Shown: one piece after another, positions 1 through 8,260 of the stretch
How the letters are laid out: every line of letters begins with the position of its first letter
Position numbering within the stretch: the stretch's first letter is position 1
DNA from: Bacteroidales bacterium UBA3743
GTDB lineage: Bacteria > Bacteroidota > Bacteroidia > Bacteroidales > Paludibacteraceae
NCBI GenBank assembly: GCA_002371265.1
Contig: DFGT01000009.1
Location: 53,380-117,379, forward strand
Direction of reading: 5' to 3'
DNA length: 64,000 bases
Program-made: the position numbers and the translations under genes
Notes under the pieces: model-generated
What the model was told of the DNA's origin: nothing
What the model saw: only the letters and a program-made list of their open reading frames with translations
Databases searched by the model: none

Positions 1-389
1 TCGATGAACAAATTTCCAGGAAAACTGTATCTTGTGATGAAATATGGTGGCTCTATATAATTAGAGTCAATTTTCATAAAATAGCAATGTTCTTTGAATA
101 AAAAAGCCTTGCCACTGTAGTTTCTTGCGTCAAACTGAAATTCTAGCGGATAAGACATTGTCTTTCCTGCAACTGGAGTCACATAATAGGAATCATAATT
201 TTCATTGTGCTCAATTGGGGTAGGTGTTTGTCCGTCAAAATAAGATGTGAGATCTGTGTTGACAGAAAAATCAGTGTTGTTGACTACAATTCGCATCTCT
301 TCTTTTTTCCCTTCGTCATTTTGTGCGTTGATGCTGGGCTCTAAGGTCGCAACTAGACACATTAGTGCAAAAATCTTTCTTTTAAGCAT
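1..389 (-). CDS. Secreted hypothetical protein, C-terminus cut by the window edge
   Basis: An open frame of 129 codons starts at an ATG on the minus strand (bases 389-387) and runs off the left edge without a stop. It opens with a signal peptide (basic MLKRK, a short hydrophobic core, then SINAQ at about residue 23), so the product is exported. The visible mature part is rich in Tyr, Asn and Asp and looks like a beta-rich Bacteroidota secreted protein. I recognise no family. A TAnnTTTG promoter box lies upstream at 477-484 on the same strand, which supports this start. The function is unknown. Confidence 0.7.
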   Translation of the reverse strand, partial: MLKRKIFALMCLVATLEPSINAQNDEGKKEEMRIVVNNTDFSVNTDLTSYFDGQTPTPIEHNENYDSYYVTPVAGKTMSYPLEFQFDARNYSGKAFLFKEHCYFMKIDSNYIEPPYFITRYSFPGNLFI

Positions 390-476
390 TGTGATAGCAA
401 ATTAAAGTTTATTAAAATGATGGACTCACAGATGATTGATTTATCTGTTGTCTGTCATAAATATGTTTTCGCATTA

Positions 477-484
477 CAAAGATA
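477..484 (-). promoter_or_regulatory. Bacteroidota -7 box (TAtcTTTG) for the truncated secreted gene
   Basis: Read on the minus strand the bases are TATCTTTG. The implied leader to the ATG at 389 is about 85 bases. Apart from this box and the plus-strand promoter at 727, I see nothing recognisable in the gap 390-760, which is AT-rich. Confidence 0.5.
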
Positions 485-726
485 TGAAATATTTTAATTG
501 TTTGTTTCAAATATCCTTTTCTTTCTTTTAGGTAGCGAGTTATTACTAGTTAGTAGAAATGAAGGAGATATGAATATCGCTATATTTATCATCTTAAAAT
601 CTTAAATGTGAGACAACCTCATTAATACAAAGACCATTTGATATAGTTTTCTTTTCTATTCGTTTGAATTTTATCCGTGTTAAGAAAAATTAAGACTTTT
701 TTTTATGGAATGGACAATATAATTAG

Positions 727-734
727 TACGTTTG
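727..734 (+). promoter_or_regulatory. -7 box (TAcgTTTG) for the small lipoprotein
   Basis: TACGTTTG lies 26 bases before the ATG at 761, giving a leader of about 20 bases. No clear upstream TTTG is seen at the ideal distance. Confidence 0.55.
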
Positions 735-760
735 CAACGTTGAACTAAAAAACTAGTAAA

Positions 761-1273
761 ATGAAAAAGATTTTTAATTTGGCGGTAGCCATGTCAGTAA
801 TCGCTTCTTCTCTATTCTTCGCTTCTTGTGGAGAGGATGATGAGGAAGAAGAGCCAAAGCAGGAGCAGAATACTAACAACAATGACAACCAGAACAACAA
901 CCAGAATGAAAATAAGCCTGCAGGTGAGGCTAAGACTTCTATCACTGCTGTAGCTGGAGATTCTTACTCTATTTCAAATGCTAAACTTGGCATTTCTGGA
1001 GCCTCTTTGTCAATTGTTGACGTTACAGGATCAACTGTTACAGTTACAGTCTCAGGTGCTTCTATCACTATCGGTAGTGCAGCTGCAGATAAGTCGTATG
1101 CTATTGTAGCTTCTGACGGTTATGTTACTGCTGCTTCTATGTCTGACGCTAAGGCAAACCCTGAGAAGGTATTGTTTATTTGCAAGTCTGGCTCTGTTTT
1201 GGCAAGTGGTACATTGGCTACTTCTGCTGATATTAACACTAAGGCTGGAGAGACTACTTTCGTTAAGCAGTAA
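761..1273 (+). CDS. Small surface or periplasmic lipoprotein with acidic and Asn/Gln-rich linker
   Basis: This 170-residue protein begins with a lipoprotein signal peptide ending in FFASCGED, with the lipidated Cys at about residue 23. An acidic run (EDDEEEE) follows, then an Asn/Gln-rich linker at about residues 36-52, then a Ser/Thr/Ala/Val-rich domain likely to be beta-structured. Acidic residues directly after the Cys resemble lipoprotein export signals known from Bacteroidota, so surface exposure is plausible (inference). The Asn/Gln linker resembles the one in the GH5 cellulase of this window. It is a single-gene unit with its own promoter and a strong terminator. No family or function is recognised. 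Confidence 0.75.
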   Translation: MKKIFNLAVAMSVIASSLFFASCGEDDEEEEPKQEQNTNNNDNQNNNQNENKPAGEAKTSITAVAGDSYSISNAKLGISGASLSIVDVTGSTVTVTVSGASITIGSAAADKSYAIVASDGYVTAASMSDAKANPEKVLFICKSGSVLASGTLATSADINTKAGETTFVKQ

Positions 1274-1302
1274 TTCATACTTAAAGATAGTAAGATTTTT
1301 GC

Positions 1303-1337
1303 GGAGACGTTGCATTTTGCAGCGTCTCCTTTTTTTT
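1303..1337 (+). terminator. Rho-independent terminator after the small lipoprotein
   Basis: An 11-bp stem (GGAGACGTTGC against GCAGCGTCTCC, one wobble pair) is followed by eight or more T. Confidence 0.85.
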
Positions 1338-1407
1338 GTTAATTTTTTTTAACAAACCCGTTAAGGTTATTTAACAAAATCTTAAACCGTTGAATTAATG
1401 ATTATTG

Positions 1408-1415
1408 TATTTTTG
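1408..1415 (+). promoter_or_regulatory. -7 box (TAttTTTG) for the 56-residue peptide
   Basis: TATTTTTG lies 41 bases before the ATG at 1457. Confidence 0.5.
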
Positions 1416-1456
1416 CGTGGGTGATAATGATAAACATATACTAATAGCTAATAACT

Positions 1457-1627
1457 ATGAAAAAAATCTTTGAATTACTTTTTTGCTTGGTTGCACTTAT
1501 TGCTTTGTTGATAAGCACTCAGTATTTGGAAAATGCAGATGATGTTCAGAACGATGAATTGATTGAATCTTCTGATAATCAAGAGTCTGCTGCGGAAAAT
1601 GTCGCGATGCTTAGCGATCATGAATAA
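1457..1627 (+). CDS. Small single-pass membrane or secreted peptide, 56 residues
   Basis: The frame ATG 1457 to TAA 1627 encodes 56 residues. A basic start (MKKIFELLF) leads into a hydrophobic segment (LVALIALLIS, about residues 10-20), followed by an acidic Asn/Gln/Ser-rich tail ending MLSDHE. It could be a signal-anchored small protein or a secreted peptide. Support for it being real comes from its isolation between a TAnnTTTG promoter and a dedicated terminator at 1652, with typical Bacteroidota leader spacing. No homologue is recognised. Confidence 0.55.
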   Translation: MKKIFELLFCLVALIALLISTQYLENADDVQNDELIESSDNQESAAENVAMLSDHE

Positions 1628-1651
1628 AACCTACCTTTTTTAAAAATATTT

Positions 1652-1680
1652 GGGGCGATGCTGTGAGCTCGCCCCTTTTT
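1652..1680 (+). terminator. Rho-independent terminator after the 56-residue peptide
   Basis: Stem GGGGCGA/TCGCCCC with a 10-base loop, followed by TTTTT. Confidence 0.8.
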
Positions 1681-1701
1681 GTGTAATCACGAAGATTGCC
1701 T

Positions 1702-2577
1702 CTACTGTTGTATATATTTAATTCCCGTCGACTTGCTTCTGATGATTATCGCTTTGGAAGAAGACGGAATGGCTTCCATACTTTCGTATTCTCCTATATA
1801 CTTTCCATCTATGGAGAACACTTGGAATGGAGGCTCCAATTCTTCTTCAGATGAAATGTTTTTTGCGACGGTGCTGTTGGCGTCACATTCTGTAAGAGAA
1901 AACTGTACTCCCGTCTCCACTTCTCCGCCTTCCTTGTATTCCACATCTTTTATAATGAGTGATTCACCTGTCGTTGCAGTGATACGGAATGTGTAGGGAC
2001 CGATTTTGCTTTTGTCTTCGTCTATTCCGGCATTTTCCACAAAATAGTTGTAGTCTGTACGCTTGATCTCTACCCAACTGCCGTCTTTCTTCTGATATTC
2101 AAGCATATCTATGGCATACAAATGGTCGTAGATTGCCATTTTGAAATAAAACTGGCTCATGCCTGGCTCATACTTCACTCTGATGCCTCCGCTCTCACGA
2201 CATGGTATGAAACACCATTTGATCGGCACTCTGCCGTCTTCAAGTTTGGCGATCTTTATGAATGCGTCTGTGCTAAGGTCGATATCCCCGTGTTTGCATT
2301 CCGGACATCTGTCCACAATCTTCAAGTCAATCTCACCGATTGGCCCTATCACATGGACGCACGCTCCACATGTCATGCTCTCGTCGTATTGCTCGTGGTT
2401 CATGGCGCAGTGGTAGAAATCCCCCTCGTCGACAAATATTCCGCAATTTCCACCATTTGTTCCTGCTATTCCGCCATACTGTGTCCCTTCACCAGTAAAC
2501 CAAGTGGTGTCGCAAGCAGTCTGGGCAAACGCTGAGGCTGAAATGAACGATAGAATAAAAAGTAGTGTTTTTTTCAT
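1702..2577 (-). CDS. Secreted expansin-like protein (DPBB plus CBM63-like), T9SS-type tail
   Basis: The product has 291 residues. Expansins loosen plant cell walls without hydrolysis by disturbing cellulose-xyloglucan contacts. A signal peptide (SASAFAQ, about residues 1-19) precedes a double-psi beta-barrel domain with TGEGTQYGG near residue 28, VDRCPEC with D89, and GDIDLSTDAF with D100. These align by eye with the two key Asp residues of Bacillus EXLX1. Residues about 130-215 resemble the CBM63 partner domain (YQKKDGSWVEIKRTDYNYF, GPYTFRIT). The tandem Trp pair known from EXLX1 is not apparent there; a Tyr occupies that area. A short C-terminal Por-type tail ends KYIQQ. The frame is open upstream to 2769 but would run through the promoter and into queH, so the ATG at 2577 with the signal peptide is chosen. 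It fits the xylanases and cellulase of this window as a biomass-degradation protein. Confidence 0.85.
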   Translation of the reverse strand: MKKTLLFILSFISASAFAQTACDTTWFTGEGTQYGGIAGTNGGNCGIFVDEGDFYHCAMNHEQYDESMTCGACVHVIGPIGEIDLKIVDRCPECKHGDIDLSTDAFIKIAKLEDGRVPIKWCFIPCRESGGIRVKYEPGMSQFYFKMAIYDHLYAIDMLEYQKKDGSWVEIKRTDYNYFVENAGIDEDKSKIGPYTFRITATTGESLIIKDVEYKEGGEVETGVQFSLTECDANSTVAKNISSEEELEPPFQVFSIDGKYIGEYESMEAIPSSSKAIIIRSKSTGIKYIQQ

Positions 2578-2615
2578 AGTTATATGTAAAAAAGTAAGTG
2601 CATTTATGTTGACAA

Positions 2616-2623
2616 CAAAGATA
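2616..2623 (-). promoter_or_regulatory. -7 box (TAtcTTTG) for the expansin gene
   Basis: TATCTTTG on the minus strand lies 38 bases upstream of the ATG at 2577. Its position excludes the longer upstream start. Confidence 0.6.
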
Positions 2624-2654
2624 GAAAAAATTATATACATATATTTATTATTGC

Positions 2655-2662
2655 TAATTTTG
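2655..2662 (+). promoter_or_regulatory. -7 box (TAatTTTG) immediately before queH
   Basis: TAATTTTG ends only 4 bases before the ATG at 2667. The transcript would therefore be leaderless, or translation starts at the in-frame ATGs at 2694/2697. Confidence 0.55.
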
Positions 2663-2666
2663 CGGT

Positions 2667-3275
2667 ATGAATCGAGAAAATGCGGACAATACGATGATGA
2701 AGATTTTGTCGAAGTATGCAGTCGACGGGAAAAAGCCGATGGTGATGCTTCATGTCTGTTGCGCACCATGCGCGTCGGCGAGCATAGAGAGAATTCATCC
2801 GCTCACTCGATTGACTCTTCTATTTTATAATCCAAACATCATGCCGCAGCAGGAGTATGAGAAACGCAAGGCTGAATTGATCCGGATGGTGAAGGAAAAT
2901 CCTGATTATGCCGACGTGAATTTTGTGGATGTCGATTACGACAACTCCGAATATCTGCAGTTTGTGCGCGGACATGAGAAAGATGAAGAACAGGGAGAAA
3001 GATGCACTTTATGTTTCACTCTACGGTTGAGAAAAACAGCCCAAATCGCCAAACAGTATGGTTGTGAATTCTTTGCGACGACACTTACCATAGGTCCGAA
3101 GAAAAACACAGATGTGATAAGCGCGGTGGGGCGTGGAATAGCGAAAGAGGAGGGGATAGAGTATCTTCCGACCGACTTCAAAAGGAAGAAGGGGTATGAA
3201 CGCAGTCTGCAGCTCAGCAGTGAACTGGCTCTTTATCGTCAAAGTTATTGCGGATGCGCATTCGCAAGAAAATAA
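2667..3275 (+). CDS. queH: Epoxyqueuosine reductase QueH (DUF208 family)
   Basis: QueH reduces epoxyqueuosine to queuosine at position 34 of tRNAs for Asp, Asn, His and Tyr; it replaces the cobalamin-dependent QueG. The 202 residues carry the family pattern: LHVCCAPC with C31/C32, the YNPNIMPQQEY segment, GERCTLCF, TTLTIGPKKN, and the C-terminal YCGCAF with C195/C197. The paired Cys residues at both ends are the known metal/iron-sulfur ligands and redox cysteines. The start is uncertain: the ATG at 2667 lies right after a promoter box, and ATGs at 2694 and 2697 (MMKILSKY) would give a normal leader and still a full-length protein. The gene is divergent from the expansin, and 18 bases separate it from the receptor gene that follows. 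Confidence 0.92.
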   Translation: MNRENADNTMMKILSKYAVDGKKPMVMLHVCCAPCASASIERIHPLTRLTLLFYNPNIMPQQEYEKRKAELIRMVKENPDYADVNFVDVDYDNSEYLQFVRGHEKDEEQGERCTLCFTLRLRKTAQIAKQYGCEFFATTLTIGPKKNTDVISAVGRGIAKEEGIEYLPTDFKRKKGYERSLQLSSELALYRQSYCGCAFARK

Positions 3276-3279
3276 TTAC

Positions 3280-3287
3280 TACATTTG
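3280..3287 (+). promoter_or_regulatory. -7 box (TAcaTTTG) immediately before the TonB receptor gene
   Basis: TACATTTG ends 6 bases before the ATG at 3294, the same close spacing as at queH. It suggests a leaderless mRNA if used; read-through from queH is the alternative. Confidence 0.45.
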
Positions 3288-3293
3288 TAGCAA

Positions 3294-5699
3294 ATGTTGA
3301 AATTTAAATATTACATAGCGATTATAACAACGCTGATAGCCCAGCTGTCGATGGCATGGACTATCGGTGGACGTGTCACGGATAAAGACAACCTTCCTAT
3401 CAGCGATGCCTCAGCTGCTTTGATTGGCACTACTGTCGGCACTTTGACGGATGAAGATGGACGTTTCTCTTTGGATGTGAAGAGCGACACCGCTATTCTG
3501 TCGATTTCGATGCTCGGCTATACGGAAGAGAGATTCAAAATCACCAAAATGTCGGGATATTTGCGAATCCGTTTGCAGGAGGATGACATTGTGCTCTCTG
3601 ATGTGACGGTGGAAGCCCAACGCAAACAGTCAGACAATGTGGTGCTTATCGACGTGAGCAACATGCGTAATGTGCCTACTGTCACAGGTGGCGTGGAGGG
3701 TCTGGTGAAAAGTCAGGCTGGAGTCGTGTCTACAAATGAGCTGTCTCAGCAATATTCTGTGCGTGGAGGAAGCTACGATGAGAACAGTGTCTACGTGAAT
3801 GGAATTGAAATATTCCGTCCGCAGCTTGTACGTAGCGCTCAGCAGGAAGGATTGTCGTTTGTCAACCTAGACATGGTGGAGAGTGTGGAGTTTTCTTCAG
3901 GTGGTTTTGCTGCGGAGGTGGGCGACAAGATGAGCTCAGTGTTGGACATCCGTTATCGTAAACCAGAGCGTAAGTTTGAAGGTAGTGTGTCGGGAAGTTT
4001 TTTGGGAGCATCCGCGTCGATCGGAAGCAAAACGGGTAAGTTTTCCCAATTGCACGGATTCAGATATAAGTCGTCGGAAATCCTTCTCAATAAAGAAAAC
4101 GCTGATTCTTCTGTTTGTAATTACGACACAGACTTCATTGACTACCAGACATATCTGTCATGGGAGATTTCACCGAAGTGGGAGATCTCATTGCTCGGAA
4201 ATATAGCAAGAAACAAATATAATTTCACTCCAAAGACAAGGGAGACTAATTTCGGTTCTATTTCAGATACTAAAAAATTTAAGGTTTTCTATGATGGAGG
4301 TGAAGTGGATGATTATCGTAGCTATTTTGGAAATCTATCTTTAGATTTTAAGCCTCGAAAGAATATCAAGCTTTCTTTGCTTGGCAATGAATACAGGTCT
4401 GAAGAAAATGTGACTTATGATATAGATGCTGAATATTTCTTGAGTGATATTGTGCCTAACGATGTCATGAATGTTGATTATTCACAGGGAGTCGCAGCAT
4501 ATTTGGAACATGCGCGTAATAATTTGAAGACGAATATAGTAAGTCTGTCTCATATCGGAGAGGTCAAATTGACTAAGAATATTTTGAAATGGGGTTTGAC
4601 GTTGCAGAAGGAGAAAGTGGAAGATCGGATAGCGGAGTGGGAGATGCGTGATTCTTCAGGATATTCGCAACCGTCGCGTAATGATTGTTTTCCTGTTTTC
4701 TCAAACCAGTATTCCGATCTTAAGATGGAATCTTCAAGATTTATCTCATTTTTGCAGAACACATTGCAGGGAGAAACTGATAAAGGACGTGTGATTTTCA
4801 CAGCCGGTGTGCGTTTCAACTATTGGTCGTTCAACGACGAATTGCTGTTTAGCCCACGTGCGTCAGTGGCTTATTTTCCTGAAAAATGTTCAAACTGGGG
4901 ATTCCGTTGGGCGATAGGCCGATATTTCCAGTCTCCATTCTACAAAGAGTTGAGGGACACATTTAAGAATGCCGATGGCGACGTGGAGGTCCGACTCAAC
5001 GATAAAATCCAGTCTCCTAGGTCTTGGCAACTTGTGGTCGGTGCTGATAAATATTTCTCAATGTGGAGACGTCCGTTTAAGTTCACATACGAAATTTATG
5101 GAAAGTACATAGACAGGCTGATTCCATACACGGTCGACAATGTGGAGATTCTCTATGAGGGAGAAAATAATGGAATAGGCTATGTCGTTGGAGCGGATGT
5201 GAAACTATTCGGAGAGTTTGTCCCAGGGTCAGATTCGTGGATAAGTGTGGGATGGCTTCGTGCAAGAGAGAATATTTATGGCGACGGAAAAGGCTACATG
5301 TATTCTCCAAACAGCCGTACATATAATGTGTCTTTGTTTTTCCAGGATAAATTTCCGAACATAGATCAGTTGGAGGTGAATCTGACATTGAATTTTGCTG
5401 GAGGATTCCGTTATGGAAAACCAGGAGAAAAAGAAAGAGACCTATACACTTCTGCTTCGTACACGCGTGCCGATATAGGAGCTACGTATAGCTTGAAACA
5501 GGGTAGAGACAAGGTTATGACAAAGCCTGTATTCCGCAAACTGCGTGGTATTGGATTGTCATTAGACTGCTTGAACCTGTTTGCGATAAATAATGTGAGC
5601 AGCTACAGCTGGATTAAGACTGCGGATGGACACCAATGTCCGGTGCCGAATTATCTGACCGGCCGACAGTTGAATTTAAAACTTAGAGTAGATTTTTAA
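3294..5699 (+). CDS. TonB-dependent outer membrane receptor with carboxypeptidase-regulatory-like N-terminal domain
   Basis: This 801-residue outer membrane importer is powered by TonB/ExbBD. A signal peptide (to about residue 21, SMAW) is followed by a CarboxypepD_reg-like beta-sandwich (about 24-110; GGRVTDKDNLPISDASA, ALIGTTVGTLTDEDGRFSL). Next come a plug domain (about 115-235; SVRGGSYDENSVYVNGIEI, VESVEFSSGGF) and a beta-barrel to the C-terminal Phe (LKLRVDF). Length and architecture match SusC-like receptors on the short side, but no SusD partner follows. Fourteen bases downstream lies a sugar:H+ symporter and then a glucokinase. Sugar uptake is therefore inferred; the substrate cannot be read from the sequence. 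Confidence 0.88.
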   Translation: MLKFKYYIAIITTLIAQLSMAWTIGGRVTDKDNLPISDASAALIGTTVGTLTDEDGRFSLDVKSDTAILSISMLGYTEERFKITKMSGYLRIRLQEDDIVLSDVTVEAQRKQSDNVVLIDVSNMRNVPTVTGGVEGLVKSQAGVVSTNELSQQYSVRGGSYDENSVYVNGIEIFRPQLVRSAQQEGLSFVNLDMVESVEFSSGGFAAEVGDKMSSVLDIRYRKPERKFEGSVSGSFLGASASIGSKTGKFSQLHGFRYKSSEILLNKENADSSVCNYDTDFIDYQTYLSWEISPKWEISLLGNIARNKYNFTPKTRETNFGSISDTKKFKVFYDGGEVDDYRSYFGNLSLDFKPRKNIKLSLLGNEYRSEENVTYDIDAEYFLSDIVPNDVMNVDYSQGVAAYLEHARNNLKTNIVSLSHIGEVKLTKNILKWGLTLQKEKVEDRIAEWEMRDSSGYSQPSRNDCFPVFSNQYSDLKMESSRFISFLQNTLQGETDKGRVIFTAGVRFNYWSFNDELLFSPRASVAYFPEKCSNWGFRWAIGRYFQSPFYKELRDTFKNADGDVEVRLNDKIQSPRSWQLVVGADKYFSMWRRPFKFTYEIYGKYIDRLIPYTVDNVEILYEGENNGIGYVVGADVKLFGEFVPGSDSWISVGWLRARENIYGDGKGYMYSPNSRTYNVSLFFQDKFPNIDQLEVNLTLNFAGGFRYGKPGEKERDLYTSASYTRADIGATYSLKQGRDKVMTKPVFRKLRGIGLSLDCLNLFAINNVSSYSWIKTADGHQCPVPNYLTGRQLNLKLRVDF

Positions 5700-5713
5700 C
5701 ATACATTATTAAG

Positions 5714-7144
5714 ATGGAAGAAAAGTCATATAAATATCCGTTGACAATCCTTACAGGTTTGTTTTTTATATGGGGATTCATCACGTGTCTGAATGATATG
5801 TTGATTCCTTATTTCAAGTCTGTGTTCGAGTTATCTAACTTTCAGGCAAATCTGGTCCAGTTTGCTTTCTTCACAGCATATTTTGTGATATCACTGATCT
5901 ATTTTTTGGTTAGCCGACACATCGGGGATCCGATAGACAAAGTTGGATATAAGAATGCGATCATAGCGGGACTGCTCACGTCGACGGCGGCATGTCTGAT
6001 GTTTTTTGAGGAGGCAGGGTCTATGGATCCTAGTTTCCCTGTCTTTTTGTGCGCATTGTTCCTGCTTGGCACAGGATTCACATTCCTTCAGATTTCAGCC
6101 AATCCGTTGGTGTCGATGCTAGGCACTCCGGAGACATCGTCAAGCCGACTGAATCTTTCTCAGGGATTCAACTCTCTCGGCACAACAATCGCTCCGATTG
6201 TCGGTTCGTATGTGATATTCAATTTCTTCAATGATGAGGATCCATACAGAGGTGGAGCACAGGCTGTGCAGATTCCTTATTTGGCTCTCGCATGTATTTT
6301 GCTTTTCTTGGCTGTGACTATATTTTTGTCTGACATTCCAGATATGAGAAAAACTAAACAGGCCGATGAAGAAGGAGTTTCGTTAGATTCGGACAATTCC
6401 GTCTCAATATATTCAGAAACGGTTGCAAGTAAAAAGAAGAGTGCTCTTGAGTATCCTCATCTGGTGTTTGGAATGTTCGCTATATTCTTCTATGTCGGAG
6501 GAGAGGTGGCGATCGGCAGCAACCTTGTCACATATATGAAGGAGTGTGTGGGAATAATTCAGGAGTTTACAGCAGGAAGATTTTTGGCATTCTATTGGGG
6601 TGGCGCGATGATCGGAAGATTTGTAGGATCTCTTTCAATGAGTGACATGGAAAATGCGAAAAAGTATGGTTTAATGGTTTCTGTAGCTGTATTAGGATTC
6701 GGTTTGATTTTCTCAATCACTGGATTCCACATAGAAGAGGTACTTCCATTTTTAGGATATTTGGTTGCCAACTATTTTGCTTTCGTTGCCGCAAGAAGTA
6801 TTCCGTCTCGCACTTTGGGCATTTTTGCTACAATCAATATTGCCCTTTTGGTGGCGATGTTGGTGTTTGACGGAATGTTGTCGTTGTGGTGCATTTTGGC
6901 AGTCGGTTTGTTCAACTCCATCATGTTCTCAAATGTGTTCACATTGGCCATCAGGGAATTGGGAGAGCATACAGCTCAGGGATCGTCTCTATTGGTGATG
7001 ATGATTCTTGGAGGAGCGGTGGTTCCACCGTTGCAGGGACTTTTGGCGGATAATATAGGAGTGCACATGGCATTCGCGTTGCCAATTGTCTGCTATGTTT
7101 ATTTGATGTGGTATGGATTTAAGGGTTGCACAATTCGCAAATAG
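5714..7144 (+). CDS. MFS sugar transporter, FucP/GluP type
   Basis: This 476-residue inner membrane permease has about 12 hydrophobic segments. The family pattern is clear from the first helix: LTGLFFIWGFITCLNDMLIP, then FELSNFQANLVQFAFFTAYF and LGTGFTFLQISANPLVSMLG. The central part has the charged loop between the two six-helix halves (about residues 215-245), then YVGGEVAIGSNLVTYM. FucP/GluP proteins import fucose, glucose or galactose with protons. The ROK glucokinase downstream makes glucose or a related hexose the likely substrate (inference). Only 14 bases separate it from the receptor gene, so co-transcription is likely. Confidence 0.9.
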   Translation: MEEKSYKYPLTILTGLFFIWGFITCLNDMLIPYFKSVFELSNFQANLVQFAFFTAYFVISLIYFLVSRHIGDPIDKVGYKNAIIAGLLTSTAACLMFFEEAGSMDPSFPVFLCALFLLGTGFTFLQISANPLVSMLGTPETSSSRLNLSQGFNSLGTTIAPIVGSYVIFNFFNDEDPYRGGAQAVQIPYLALACILLFLAVTIFLSDIPDMRKTKQADEEGVSLDSDNSVSIYSETVASKKKSALEYPHLVFGMFAIFFYVGGEVAIGSNLVTYMKECVGIIQEFTAGRFLAFYWGGAMIGRFVGSLSMSDMENAKKYGLMVSVAVLGFGLIFSITGFHIEEVLPFLGYLVANYFAFVAARSIPSRTLGIFATINIALLVAMLVFDGMLSLWCILAVGLFNSIMFSNVFTLAIRELGEHTAQGSSLLVMMILGGAVVPPLQGLLADNIGVHMAFALPIVCYVYLMWYGFKGCTIRK

Positions 7145-7147
7145 TGC

Positions 7148-7155
7148 TAACTTTG
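7148..7155 (+). promoter_or_regulatory. -7 box (TAacTTTG) before the glucokinase gene
   Basis: TAACTTTG lies 37 bases upstream of the ATG at 7193, so the kinase may be transcribed alone as well as by read-through from the transporter gene. Confidence 0.5.
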
Positions 7156-7192
7156 CTACAAAATTGAAATAAATAAAAAAACAAAATATATT

Positions 7193-8152
7193 ATGACAGA
7201 TATGGTAAAGCCTTACGTTGTGGGAATTGACGTAGGTGGTACGAATACAGCGTTCGGAATTGTAGACGCTAACGGTAAAGTGATCGCAAGTAGTTCTATC
7301 AAGACTCAGCAGTTTGGAGCTGATCTTGACGCGTATATCAACGAGCTTCATTCTGCTCTTTCAAAGCTTATTGCAGAGAACGGTGGAATTGACAAAATCA
7401 AAGGTATCGGTGTGGGTGCTCCTAACGCAAACTACTATACTGGCAATATCGAAAATGCTGCCAACCTTCCTTGGAAAGGCACTATTGAGTTTGCCAAGAT
7501 CCTTACAAACAAGTTTGGTGTGCCTTGCACTCTTACTAATGATGCCAATGCTGCGACAATCGGTGAGATGATGTATGGAGCAGCAAAGGGAATGAAGGAT
7601 TTCATCATGATCACTCTTGGTACAGGTGTCGGATCGGGCATCGTCTGCAATGGAAAGCTTGTTTATGGTCACGACGGAAATGCCGGAGAACTTGGCCACG
7701 TGATTGTTCGCCGTGGTGGACGCCAGTGTGGTTGTGGACAGAAAGGATGTCTTGAGACATATACTTCTGCTACAGGTATTATCCGTTCTGCACAGGAGCT
7801 TCTTCAGGCTTCAAACGAGCCATCTGTTCTTCGTGAAATTCCTCTTGACAAGATCACAGGTCTTGATGTTTGCAACGCGGCTCGCAAGGGCGACAAGATT
7901 GGTAAGGAGGTGATGAAGAGCGTGGGTGTCATCCTTGGTGAGGCATTCGCAGACTTCGTTAAGTTCTCTTCTCCAGAGGCAATTGTTATGTTCGGTGGAC
8001 CAGTGAAGAGCGCTGATCTTTTCATCGACGATTTGAAGGCAACAATGGATGCCAACCTGATGCCAACATTCCGTGGCAAAATCAAGGTGTTGACATCTCA
8101 ACTTAAGGATGGCGACGCTGCTATTCTTGGAGCATCAGCGCTTGCTTGGTAA
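7193..8152 (+). CDS. glk: ROK-family glucokinase
   Basis: This enzyme phosphorylates glucose (or a close hexose) to the 6-phosphate in the cytoplasm. The 319 residues show the ROK signatures in order: the phosphate-binding GIDVGGTNTAFG near residue 11, GVGAPN near 83, LTNDANAA with the probable catalytic base D117, the ITLGTGVGSGIV loop, GELGHV with zinc ligand H169, and the ROK zinc motif C179-x-C181-x4-C186 (CGCGQKGCLE). Length is normal for bacterial ROK glucokinases. An alternative start at the Met four codons in is possible. It lies behind the FucP-type transporter, giving an uptake and phosphorylation pair. The symbol reflects function; other ROK hexokinase specificities cannot be excluded. 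Confidence 0.9.
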   Translation: MTDMVKPYVVGIDVGGTNTAFGIVDANGKVIASSSIKTQQFGADLDAYINELHSALSKLIAENGGIDKIKGIGVGAPNANYYTGNIENAANLPWKGTIEFAKILTNKFGVPCTLTNDANAATIGEMMYGAAKGMKDFIMITLGTGVGSGIVCNGKLVYGHDGNAGELGHVIVRRGGRQCGCGQKGCLETYTSATGIIRSAQELLQASNEPSVLREIPLDKITGLDVCNAARKGDKIGKEVMKSVGVILGEAFADFVKFSSPEAIVMFGGPVKSADLFIDDLKATMDANLMPTFRGKIKVLTSQLKDGDAAILGASALAW

Positions 8153-8216
8153 TTGAGAAAACATCCGTGGCGACGGGAATATTCGCGTCGCTGCAATGAA
8201 ATCGATAAATAAATAT

Positions 8217-8240
8217 GTAGACGGTGATAATTCCGTCTAC
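8217..8240. repeat. Perfect 8-bp inverted repeat between glk and the fumarase gene
   Basis: GTAGACGG and CCGTCTAC are separated by 8 bases, so the RNA would form a hairpin about 20 bases before the fumarase ATG. A second, weaker hairpin (CGACG/CGTCG) lies at 8171-8190. No T-run follows either, so these are leader or processing structures rather than clear terminators. Confidence 0.5.
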
Positions 8241-8260
8241 CATTAAAACTAAAATAAATT

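Noticed and set aside
745..945. Minus-strand Leu/Ser-rich 66-codon frame
   Set aside because: It is the reverse of the acidic and Asn-rich part of the lipoprotein gene and has no promoter or signal of its own.
2578..2769. N-terminal extension of the expansin frame
   Set aside because: It would run through the expansin promoter and overlap queH; the signal peptide starts at 2577.
3294..8152. Classical polysaccharide utilisation locus (SusC/SusD)
   Set aside because: There is a TonB receptor, sugar permease and kinase, but no SusD lipoprotein, hybrid two-component sensor or glycosidase in the unit.
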